Shown in pieces: positions 18,701-26,739 of a DNA stretch of 64,000 bases. A program made the translations under genes and the position numbers. Numbering within the stretch: position 1 is the stretch's first letter; each line of letters opens with the position of its first letter. The notes beneath the pieces were generated by a model, which saw only the letters and a list, made by a program, of their open reading frames with translations, searched no databases and was not told where the DNA came from. This stretch comes from Bacillus sp. EB01 (GTDB lineage: Bacteria > Bacillota > Bacilli > Bacillales > Cytobacillaceae): contig NZ_HG964497.1 of NCBI RefSeq assembly GCF_000613125.1, positions 3,054,971 to 3,118,970 on the forward strand, read 5' to 3'.

Positions 18701-21644
18701 TTAAAATCGCTAAGTCGAAACGTTCTTTTATTTTTGCAGTCCCTTCATCGCGTTTTTTGCCGGTCAATATGATATTTGTTAATTGTGATGTCAGTTGTTC
18801 AAAATTGTCTTCCCCTATTAAACTAAAGTTTGCCGCAGGCTGATTTTGCAAATAAGGAATAAGATTATGGATCAGACTATACCATTTAAAAGTTTGCTTT
18901 GTATCCTGGAACCCAATTTCCAGCAACTGCTCCTCCAACTGTTTCAGCGCTGGAATAGCAGCCTCAATAGCTGATAATTCCTCTCTTAAAGTGTCTTGGA
19001 GCTGCAAGGAAAAGTTGGTCTGTTTAATACCAGCCCATGGGTTATTTGCCATATCACCACAGGTCTCCCCGACCACTGCAATACTTTCAAGAAGCTGTTT
19101 TGCTTGTTTGAAAGCTCCTTCGTCCATTTTCTTCACTTTGTCTCTGTTAAAATTTATAACACTGTTATTTAATTCCAGTCTGGTATATTCTTCGATCATT
19201 TCATAGATACTCTGGCCAACTGATGTTGGTGAATGGAGTTCTTTGACATACTTATTTAGCTCTTTTTTTAATATACTGATTTCCTCTAATTTTTCCTTCC
19301 AGTTAGTACCGAGTGTTTTATACTGGGCGTTAATGGAAGTATCCAACTGATTGAGAATGTCCTTTTTCTGTCCCTTATTTGAATAAATCTCAAGACAGAA
19401 GTTTCCTAAGCCGATATCTGATAGCCTTTTTTGCACAACACTTAATGCTGCCATTTTTTCAGCAACAAATAATACTGTTTTGCCGTTACCAAGAGCATGA
19501 GAAATCATATTTGTAATTGTTTGGGACTTTCCTGAACCCGGAGGTCCATGCAGTACGAAGCTATTATTTGTATCGGTTGCCAGAATCGCCTCTTTTTGAG
19601 TACCATCAAAACTAAGTGGAGCATAAATTGTCTCATTTTCATCGGCTTCAGCAGAAACAGGATCATGAATTGTTCCCGTGGTTTCACTTGAGTAATTGCC
19701 TTCCATGAGACTATTTACAACTTTATTTTTCTTTAATTCTTTCGTGTTGTTTACAAGGTCATTCCACATAACGAATTTCGAAAAAGAAAATAACCCGATA
19801 CTGGCTGTCTCAAAAACATCCCAGTTTTTCATTTGCATAATAAGCCGCCGCATCATCGTTAATACTTTTTTTACATCGGCACCATGTTCATCTTTTGGTA
19901 TTTGATAAAGCTTCGAAGCATCCACACCGAATTTCTGTTTTAAAAACTCAATTAGTGAGATGTTAATTTGAATTTCTTCATCGCGTACACGAATAAAATA
20001 ACCTTTTTTCGCAGACATCCTTATCAGATCTACTGGCAACAATAAGAGAGGTGCATAACGTTCTTTTGTATACGACTTTTCTTCAAACCATTTCAAAAAT
20101 CCCAGCGCTACAAAAAGTGAATTTGCACCACTTTCTTCTAATGTGTTTTTTGCTTTCCGGTAAAGTTTCACCAGTTCTCTATCGAGGTTCACATCGGACA
20201 ACATTGAGCGCAAACGGTTATTTTCTATATCAGCCTGTAAGATTTTTGATTGCAATAGTTCTTTTTGCTCTCTAAAATCACGCGCCTTATTTTTCCACTC
20301 GACCGGCAGAGGATTAATGAATACTTTATTGCCCATGGCCAATATGTCTTCAGTTTTTGATAAGTCTGAGGTTATTAATGGAATCCCTTGAGTATGTAAA
20401 CGATAATTCAACAGATTGTTACGCAGGCTCATATCAATAAGTTTATTTTGCCAATAGATAATCTTGCTCTCCTGATGGTTTTGCTGATTACCTTCTTCAG
20501 TCTCCGCGATGACTTCGACCCGGTCAAAAACCATTCCCGGGGTCATTTTTAACGCTTCTTCCGATTCGACTTCTACTGCGATATCTCCACTTACCTTCTT
20601 TAAGGCTATCGGCTTGATCTGGCCAATTCTGCTTCTTTGGACGTCTATAAAAAAATGAAACTGATTCAGTTTATCAACACTTGCTTCCGCCGATCTTATA
20701 GCTTCAGTAAATGTGGCCATTTTACTCGTAAGAAATGTAGATTCTACAACTACCAATTCATTAATGCCATTTGCTATGTGTTTCGTTAAAATGCTTCTAT
20801 CGTCTTGAAAACTTTCAGAAGCTGTCTGCTCCTTCAACCAAAATGCAGGAAGAGCATGGCCTTTAAGAAACACAACCAGCGGAAAAATTCCTACTGCTTC
20901 TGCACATGCCGCATAAAGCAACGTTAAATCAAGGCAAGTACCTAATTTAAACTCCTTTATTAAATCAGGAAAACGAATTTTCTGGCCCTCGTCTTCAAAG
21001 CTCGCAGGTGGATTTGCATAAGCAATACCGTGTGATTGGATAGCTGAAAAAATGGCTGACAGCTGGGCAAGAACACGGTTTGGGTCACCACTTTGATAAC
21101 CATCCATGGCATTTGATCCCGTGCTATTTTCCATAATTGAAGCTGCATGCCTGACAATTTCATTAATAAATGGACGATTAGGCGTTATGAAACTAGAAAT
21201 AATCTCTGGGAGTACAGAAGAACCTGGCCAAGAATCATATGACATAACATCAATGGAGCATGTTTCTTTATAAAGTTCCCGTTCTTCATCTGTAATTTTA
21301 ACTTGAAGAGTCCCAGCTATGCTTTCATCAAGAACACTGAGGAATTGAGAGGATAGTTGCAGGTCAGGGCGGATTTCTAAGAGTTCATCCGTTTCCAACT
21401 TTTCAATATTTAATGAATAAGGTTCGGTAAAATCCGGAATTGCATTGATTTCAATCTTTATTTTGGTTAAAGAATGGCCAGTGGTGTTTTTTATAGAAAG
21501 AAACTTTATAACGGGGACATGATTCTGTTGAAGAGCAAAACTAACTTTCTTATCATATTCATAGTGGCATTCTATAGCAGGGTTCAACAAAATTCCCTCC
21601 TTACTTTTGTCTTTTTTGATGTTATATTGCCAATAGTATAACAA
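15780..21644 (-). CDS. Giant DUF4011-SF1 helicase-Vsr-like nuclease-DUF3320 protein (Hhe-like)
   Basis: This is a 1954-residue multidomain protein. In order: beta-rich N-terminal region (30-135); transglutaminase-like segment (about 190-335, LGTCLDLTLLYAACAEAVG with Cys237 and GHAL His263); DUF4011 (from about 394, WQNKLIDMSLRNNLLNYR); SF1 helicase with Walker A HGPPGSGKSQT (699-709) and, after a long coiled insert, FDLVIFDEASQLP and GDPKQLPPASFF; a Vsr/MTES-like nuclease domain (FKIDLAVVD, AAIQIDGP, LERLGWKIIKVWS); and a C-terminal DUF3320. As I recall, this architecture was catalogued among bacterial defence genes as Hhe. It probably senses and cuts foreign DNA. No methyltransferase is nearby. 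The N-terminal start is plausible, but the following AAGGAGGGAATTTTG could give a TTG start some 20 codons later. Confidence 0.88.
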   Translation of the reverse strand: MLYYWQYNIKKDKSKEGILLNPAIECHYEYDKKVSFALQQNHVPVIKFLSIKNTTGHSLTKIKIEINAIPDFTEPYSLNIEKLETDELLEIRPDLQLSSQFLSVLDESIAGTLQVKITDEERELYKETCSIDVMSYDSWPGSSVLPEIISSFITPNRPFINEIVRHAASIMENSTGSNAMDGYQSGDPNRVLAQLSAIFSAIQSHGIAYANPPASFEDEGQKIRFPDLIKEFKLGTCLDLTLLYAACAEAVGIFPLVVFLKGHALPAFWLKEQTASESFQDDRSILTKHIANGINELVVVESTFLTSKMATFTEAIRSAEASVDKLNQFHFFIDVQRSRIGQIKPIALKKVSGDIAVEVESEEALKMTPGMVFDRVEVIAETEEGNQQNHQESKIIYWQNKLIDMSLRNNLLNYRLHTQGIPLITSDLSKTEDILAMGNKVFINPLPVEWKNKARDFREQKELLQSKILQADIENNRLRSMLSDVNLDRELVKLYRKAKNTLEESGANSLFVALGFLKWFEEKSYTKERYAPLLLLPVDLIRMSAKKGYFIRVRDEEIQINISLIEFLKQKFGVDASKLYQIPKDEHGADVKKVLTMMRRLIMQMKNWDVFETASIGLFSFSKFVMWNDLVNNTKELKKNKVVNSLMEGNYSSETTGTIHDPVSAEADENETIYAPLSFDGTQKEAILATDTNNSFVLHGPPGSGKSQTITNMISHALGNGKTVLFVAEKMAALSVVQKRLSDIGLGNFCLEIYSNKGQKKDILNQLDTSINAQYKTLGTNWKEKLEEISILKKELNKYVKELHSPTSVGQSIYEMIEEYTRLELNNSVINFNRDKVKKMDEGAFKQAKQLLESIAVVGETCGDMANNPWAGIKQTNFSLQLQDTLREELSAIEAAIPALKQLEEQLLEIGFQDTKQTFKWYSLIHNLIPYLQNQPAANFSLIGEDNFEQLTSQLTNIILTGKKRDEGTAKIKERFDLAILKIETEPLLQELRLAENSWFLKKILGKNKVANELKKYLKTKNKINSGELEEILLSVQELRRNQEELNRSEITMKLYFPDLWNDTNGKWTEMEEAIQWMTSVRSYLEEFTETKGYFMETAKALQNNKQSFTSQTMTEMMSNYQTSYEDLLERITRIQDELLIYKFHEPANPDWLTSVKNKASTLIGTLSLLKDNCQLARAISEAESFGLDNVTKPYLSGQLKHMELLSAYLYGFYRIRIDEAITSSSTLSHFTKAEFENKLEKFKSLDDEISELTKLEVYLKLMKQVPDLYSNVIQNSEPGILLKAIKSKGRGIAIRQLFERIPNLLPKLKPCMLMSPLSVAQYLDPASPKFDLVIFDEASQLPTSEAIGAMARGKNVIVVGDPKQLPPASFFSAQQTEENFDIQDLESVLDDCLSVRLPQKHLRWHYRSEHESLISFSNNHFYENKLITFPSVDDVKSRVSFQKVNGIYDRGKLKNNQVEAKAVVDEIFLRLSNPKQQHESIGVVTFNQAQQTLIEDMIDERLKEDTGLEKYFTDEVHEPVFVKNLENVQGDERDTILFSVGYGPDETGSMTLNFGPLNRDGGWRRLNVAVSRAKKEMMIFASMEPDQINLSRTKAEGVHALRAFMEFAKRGNEPLLLENRRSEISSNSKAIIPKLQKALEIHGYETKLNVGSSEFKIDLAVVDKNSNEKYIAAIQIDGPRYSNRKSARDRNKLSDLILERLGWKIIKVWSIEWWHNEPKQIDNILAQLKEIQNNPNRKEELRTDNIVKTQPTFQQKISQLVIPVENNKDKVTYYKTVMLEPVNLQSEFFYTIEGRKIIQQQIKQIIEIEAPVSFSHLTRLITSAWGFTRSGAKIENIIDAVITKMKIFQSTDSKGRFLWKDKTQYKDYQEFRLCAEDRRALQDISKEEYGNGVVKIMNAALRIPKADLVREVLKQLGYSRTSTQGEKFVQEAIKFKMKKGIISEDTKGFVEVK

Positions 21645-22073
21645 TTATTAGGATAAATTGGGTGAAAATGGAGAAATTATTTCACTAATGCCTATTCCCT
21701 CCCCAAGGAGATGCAGGCAATATGAAAAGCTTTCGTTCATTAGCACTTTCCACTAGTAAGCAAGTTAAAAAACTAGTGATTGCTCATTACCAAGGAAAGA
21801 CGTTAATTAATGTATATCATTTTTTTCCTGCTTTATGATTTTCTCATCTATAGATTGACTATCTGGCCGATCTGATAACTTATCAAGATTAGCCCAATCA
21901 AAGCTCAATTTGTCGGGTTTGAGTTTTTTAAAAATCCTTTAGAACCATTGGGACTTTCTCTGTTGAAACACAAACTCCGAGTACCACTTATGCCAGCCGA
22001 AAAAACCACAAGATCTGTCCCCCTGGCCCACTAATCATGCCATTATAATCAATAGGTCATTGTACTGGAGGTC
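21645..22073. other. Intergenic, no gene seen
   Basis: About 430 bp between the giant helicase start and the MutT remnant. It probably carries the promoter of the helicase at its left end. No coding frame, hairpin terminator or known RNA motif is convincing. Confidence 0.4.
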
Positions 22074-22434
22074 ATGATGAAGAAGACAGTTAAGGTTGTA
22101 ACAGCAATAATTGACAATGAACAAAACGAAGTTCTCTGTGCTCTGAGGTCTCCGGAGATGTCTATTCCTAATATGTGGGAGTTTCTGGGCACTAAGCAGG
22201 GAAATTGAGGAAGAGTTGCACTGTAGGAAACCTTTGGAAATACAAAATGATATTATCCATGAATACGAACCGTTCATTATAAATCTGATTGCTATTAAGT
22301 GCCGAATTATTGAGGGGATCCCAACTCCTACCGAGCACTCGAAATTAATCTGGTTAAAGCGCGAGAATCTCAATTCGCTCGTGTGGGCGACTGCGGATGT
22401 ACCAGCTGTGGAAAATCTGCTCAAGGAACAGTAA
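22074..22434 (+). pseudogene. MutT/Nudix hydrolase pseudogene with deleted Nudix box
   Basis: ATG 22074 (or 22077), behind ACTGGAGGTC, begins KKTVKVVTAIIDNEQNEVL and reaches IPNMWEF, as in (8-oxo-)dGTP/CTP pyrophosphohydrolases. The Nudix box should follow as GGKVExGE...REIEEE. Here about 10 residues are gone, the frame shifts, and reading resumes at SREIEEELHC, continuing to a normal C-terminus (PTPTEHSKLIWLKRENL, stop 22434). The G-x5-E part of the catalytic box is missing, so the gene cannot make an active enzyme. Confidence 0.85.
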
Positions 22435-22449
22435 AGATTTTAAATATAA

Positions 22450-22513
22450 AAAAGAGAAAACATTCCCCAAGCCACTTGCCGATCAAGTGACTGGACAGGA
22501 ATGTTTTCTTTTA
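22450..22513. terminator. Bidirectional terminator between MutT remnant and DUF3427 helicase
   Basis: AGAAAACATTCC and GGAATGTTTTCT form a 12-bp stem around a 31-base loop that has its own small stem (CACTTG/CAAGTG). U-tracts follow on both strands. Confidence 0.75.
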
Positions 22514-25405
22514 CAGCTTTTCAGCCTGTATATACTGATACAGTTTATACTCTATTGGCTGTTCCATAATTAGGTTCATATGAACAACAGGAAGCTCCTT
22601 GCCATTTTTATCTTTCATAATGTCCTGTTCGATATGATTATGATCTGGGGTTGCCTTTCCGAGATAATAAAAATCGGTCCCTTCGTCATCATCTTTTTTA
22701 ACAAAGACATGAAGGTCAATCTCGTTTTCTTTCGCATGGATAATCGTTTTTACTTCCTCAGATTGCAGAGTACGGTTACTCCTGGTCGACCATTTTAATA
22801 CTTCCTGGCTGATAAATCCTTCTGAATAGTTCGTGCTTGCTTCAATATCATCTCGTTTATGATACGTCACAAATATTGGACACGTTCCATTCTTTGTTTT
22901 ATAGCCATAAATCGTGGAACTTTCATCGTTCATCCAATTTAAAAGTCTGCAGGCATCCTTCCTCGTATATTTTTCATACAAGGTCAACGGTTTTTCGCAG
23001 CTATATTTGTTACTTTTGGCAAGGGCAGTTTGGATTAAGTCTTCAATCAATCTTTTAAAATATGGGTTCGTTTCGAGACTTGTCAGGATTCTGGAATTAA
23101 ATTCCACACTATCCCCAAAATGAACAATCGGCAGCCCTCCATATTTCTTCTGATTGCTTTGGGTAAAAAAAGACAAATCAAACATTCTCTGAAGGGATGA
23201 TAATGTTGCTTCGTCTGTCGTGCAATCCGCTTCCTCCAAAGCACGAAGGAAGTCTTCCCGTTCAACTCTGCCTTGTCTCAACAGCTTATCCAACAAAACA
23301 ATCTCATGCTTTCGCTTACCATTCAAAAACTCCAATGAAAACATCGTTAATACGCTATTTTCATAAATACTAAGCGTCGGAACATCCTCTTTCAGTTTCA
23401 GCAGGAACTGATGGTAGTTGGAATGCTCCTCCGCAATAACGACTGGATCAATCGAATGGTTGACGATGAAGTCATAAAGGTACGGCACTCTTCCTATCCT
23501 GTTTTTCAGTTCGATATACGCTTCCCTTAACAATTTTAATGCTGTCAAATTACTTGCAGAGATCGACTTGAAGATCAGTTTTTTCGCAACTTCCTCGAAA
23601 TTAATTGTGGAAACACCTTGGAAATAACTTGTATCTTTTGTATGTCTCCGGATATTATCTTTATTTTGTGTTTTATCACCAGACAAAGCCACTGGAATGA
23701 GATAATTGTTTTTATAATTGCCTATAAAATCAATGATCGTGACATACTCCTTTGACTCATGCTTCCTAAGTCCGCGTCCTAATTGTTGAATAAAAATAAT
23801 GCTCGATTGCGTTTGTCTCAGCATGATGACTTGATTGATACAGGGGATATCAATGCCTTCATTAAAGATTTCCACCGTTATAATATAGTCCAGCAAGCCT
23901 TCTTCAAGCTGAGTAACGCGGCGCTCCCTCTCCTCCTGGGAATCATCCCCCGTCAGGGCAACAGTCCGGTATCCGCGAAGATTAAGTTGGACTGATAGAG
24001 CTTTCGCCTCTTCCTTCCGGCTGCAAAAAATCAAGCCTTTCACTTCTTTACCAGAATGGCCGTAGTAGGCCATTTTCTTGTTGATATGGTCGACCCGTTC
24101 ATCGGTAATCAGCTTGTTTAAAACCGTGGCATCCTCGATTAACTCGCCGTTATATTCAAGATCGGTAACCCCAAAGTAATGGAAAGGACAAAGCATATCC
24201 TCCTCCAATGCTTCCTGCAGCCTGATTTCGTAGGCAATATTATAATCAAACAATGCAAAAATATTAAAATCGTCAGTACGCTCCGGTGTTGCCGTCATGC
24301 CCATTAGAAACTTTGGCCGAAAATAATTGATTACCTTCTGATAGGTGTTCGCTCCAGCCTTATGTACCTCATCTATTAAAATATAATCAAATTCCTCCGA
24401 CGCAAATTGCTGCAAATAGTCATCCTTTGAAAGGGTCTGGATCGTGGCAAATAAATATTTCACATTCTTTTGCTTCGAAGAACTTGAGAGAATCCCAAAA
24501 TCAGAATCAGGACCGCCAAGCAGCCTTTGAAAATCAGATTTTGCTTTTTTCAAAATCTGCTCCCGGTGAACAACAAACAACATTCGAGTCGGGCCATATC
24601 GGCGCACATCGAATGCAGATAAATAGGTTTTCCCTGTTCCAGTTGCCGATATAACCAGGCCCTTTGTGTTCCCGGCATCGCGGACTGCCTGAATTTGTTT
24701 CAACGCCTGCAGTTGCATTTTATTTGGCTCAATTTTCAGCGCTTCTTCTATTGAATTCAATCGATAGTTATCAGGAAGTTCAACAACCTGCTCCAGCATC
24801 CTTGTTTGGAGACTATCGGTGTAGTTTTTTTCGTAATCCTCTATCCACGTTTCTGAAAGGGGCTGGGAATCATTCCATACATCCTCAAACTGATTTTTAA
24901 AATGATGGACAATTTCCCCGTTTTCATGCGAAGTCAACTTCACGTTCCACTCATAATTGACCTTTAATGCATGCGCAGTCAGATTCGAACTCCCAACAAT
25001 CAAGGAATAATGCGTATCATGACTGAAAATATAGCCTTTTGAATGGAAGCCTTTTAAATCAGAGAGCCGCACTTCAACATTGCGAATTTTCAACAGTTCC
25101 CTGAAAACCTTTGGCTGATTAAAATTCAGGAATGTCGACGTTAAAATCCGCCCTTTAATCCCCTTCTCTTCCAGGTCGAGAAAATGAGACTTAAGCGTCG
25201 CCAGCCCACTTTCAGTAATGAACGCAACAGAAAACAAAAAGCTGCTGCAAAGGTCAAGCTCCTCGATAAGTGCATTTAACACATTCTCTTTATTTTTGGA
25301 GTTATTAACCAGCAGCTTAGGTTTATAGCTCTCAGACTTCATCAGCTTCTGATCAATAAACCCTTTATAAAGCGACTCCTCTAAACTCTTAACAAAACTC
25401 GACAT
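22511..25405 (-). CDS. PLD nuclease-SF2 helicase-DUF3427 protein
   Basis: About 964 residues. The N-terminus is a phospholipase-D-like nuclease domain with GFHSKGYIF (HxK motif) and VGSSNLT, here a single HKD site. An SF2 helicase follows with ISATGTGKTYLS (Walker A), ILIDEVHKAG (DEVH), GMTATPERTD and QQLGRGLRKH (motif VI). The C-terminal third is DUF3427 (SYFQGVSTINFEE to the end). Such proteins are common in defence and mobile loci and resemble restriction helicases without a known modification partner. I chose ATG 25405 (MSSFVKSLEESLY) behind GGTGATCG rather than the ATG 20 codons upstream. It ends at a terminator shared with the MutT remnant. Confidence 0.88.
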   Translation of the reverse strand: MSSFVKSLEESLYKGFIDQKLMKSESYKPKLLVNNSKNKENVLNALIEELDLCSSFLFSVAFITESGLATLKSHFLDLEEKGIKGRILTSTFLNFNQPKVFRELLKIRNVEVRLSDLKGFHSKGYIFSHDTHYSLIVGSSNLTAHALKVNYEWNVKLTSHENGEIVHHFKNQFEDVWNDSQPLSETWIEDYEKNYTDSLQTRMLEQVVELPDNYRLNSIEEALKIEPNKMQLQALKQIQAVRDAGNTKGLVISATGTGKTYLSAFDVRRYGPTRMLFVVHREQILKKAKSDFQRLLGGPDSDFGILSSSSKQKNVKYLFATIQTLSKDDYLQQFASEEFDYILIDEVHKAGANTYQKVINYFRPKFLMGMTATPERTDDFNIFALFDYNIAYEIRLQEALEEDMLCPFHYFGVTDLEYNGELIEDATVLNKLITDERVDHINKKMAYYGHSGKEVKGLIFCSRKEEAKALSVQLNLRGYRTVALTGDDSQEERERRVTQLEEGLLDYIITVEIFNEGIDIPCINQVIMLRQTQSSIIFIQQLGRGLRKHESKEYVTIIDFIGNYKNNYLIPVALSGDKTQNKDNIRRHTKDTSYFQGVSTINFEEVAKKLIFKSISASNLTALKLLREAYIELKNRIGRVPYLYDFIVNHSIDPVVIAEEHSNYHQFLLKLKEDVPTLSIYENSVLTMFSLEFLNGKRKHEIVLLDKLLRQGRVEREDFLRALEEADCTTDEATLSSLQRMFDLSFFTQSNQKKYGGLPIVHFGDSVEFNSRILTSLETNPYFKRLIEDLIQTALAKSNKYSCEKPLTLYEKYTRKDACRLLNWMNDESSTIYGYKTKNGTCPIFVTYHKRDDIEASTNYSEGFISQEVLKWSTRSNRTLQSEEVKTIIHAKENEIDLHVFVKKDDDEGTDFYYLGKATPDHNHIEQDIMKDKNGKELPVVHMNLIMEQPIEYKLYQYIQAEKL

Positions 25406-25552
25406 TCGATCACCATTTATTGTTAATTTTAGGTTAATTGTATAGGGGAGGTGTTGGGAATGCAATGATTATTAGATCTGAACTCAGGTGCCGGACTGTG
25501 AGCTGAGAACACTTTAGAAAACACTTCATGCCCCCCCTGCTTCTCCGTTTAT

Positions 25553-26479
25553 TTACCCCAAGTAAATATTCTCATTGTGCCATTCCAAATAATATGGATC
25601 TGGCAGCTGGTCCCGCCTCTCGGGCAAAATGAGTAATTTACTTCCATGGTGAGCGTAATATTCTTTTCCATTTCCGAAATCTTCTTTTATCCGGTGGCTG
25701 ACCTCTACATGGTAGTCTTTATCAATTGTTAAGTAACCTCTATCGAACAAGGTATGGAAGTCGCGTCTTAGCAAGAGGCCATTCTTAATTTCGTGCGGAC
25801 CATTTAAGCTATAAGGTTTGATATGGGCAGCCTCTAATACAGGCAATGTCTTCTCTCCTGTAATTGCACATCTCCTGTGGTAAGCATCCGTAATTAACAC
25901 TTTAAAAGTTCCCTGTCCTACTCTCGGCTTTATTATTTGCTCTCCATATTGGTTCATATAGGTTTCTTCCATGGCTTTAAAATGTTTGAAATTTTGCATT
26001 TCCATCCTGTTTTGGACCTGTTCATAAAGTTCCCTACCAAAAGAATCCTCAGTTTTATAAGTTTTACCTTGGACAATGTTCATGCTCCAGTTTGAAGGCA
26101 CAGGTATCCAATCTTCTTCCTCAAAATAAAAAGGCATGGATAGAATAATGCACCCTATATAGGGATCAGGATCTGATGACCTATCACTCTTCTTATACTT
26201 ATAAACCCGAGTTTTCAATTCAAGAAGACTATTAGCTCCATTACCGATACCGAATGCTTCCCATGCAAGGGAAGATGGCAATATAGAAAACTTTAAAAAT
26301 ATGCCGCCACCAACAATATAATCCCTTGGACTATGCAACTTGAAAAGAAACAAATCACCCTCATTTAATGCCCTAAAATTTGCTTTACCACCAGGTTTCC
26401 AAAAGTTAACTTCTTCGCAATTGTTTTGCTTTAATGTCTTAAACCAGTCATAGTCAGTTATCCCCACATACATTTTCAT
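25553..26479 (-). CDS. HNH endonuclease with an EVE/PUA-like N-terminal domain
   Basis: The C-terminal half holds an HNH_2-type site: RRCAITGE, LEAAHIKPYS, NGLLLRRDFHTLFDRGYL, with the zinc-binding His and the catalytic HNH residues in order. The N-terminal ~150 residues (MKMYVGITDYDWF, GGKANFRALNEGDLFLFKLH) look like a PUA/EVE-type reader fold, used in other proteins to bind modified bases. This suggests a modification-dependent restriction enzyme, an inference from architecture. I place the start at ATG 26479 (AGGTGATTCT upstream); ATG 26473 is an alternative. It sits upstream of the DUF3427 helicase on the same strand, 147 bp apart. Confidence 0.8.
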   Translation of the reverse strand: MKMYVGITDYDWFKTLKQNNCEEVNFWKPGGKANFRALNEGDLFLFKLHSPRDYIVGGGIFLKFSILPSSLAWEAFGIGNGANSLLELKTRVYKYKKSDRSSDPDPYIGCIILSMPFYFEEEDWIPVPSNWSMNIVQGKTYKTEDSFGRELYEQVQNRMEMQNFKHFKAMEETYMNQYGEQIIKPRVGQGTFKVLITDAYHRRCAITGEKTLPVLEAAHIKPYSLNGPHEIKNGLLLRRDFHTLFDRGYLTIDKDYHVEVSHRIKEDFGNGKEYYAHHGSKLLILPERRDQLPDPYYLEWHNENIYLG

Positions 26480-26739
26480 AGAATCACCTGAACAAATGTA
26501 AATTTCTTCTATTCTACTTACATTCGACATAATTTGAGATTTTCCTCTTCTCATCCAAGTTTAGAAATAAAGTAATGTGATGTATTAAAGTTATGTATTT
26601 TACACAAAACCGGTCCAGATCCAGGAAATGAGTCTCAATAAATTCACAAAACGCCATTTTTACCTAAGTCCAATGGAATGTGAAAAAGATATATTATTAA
26701 TCTTTTCCGGTCAGCTCTTACATTCCAAAGCCATATGCT

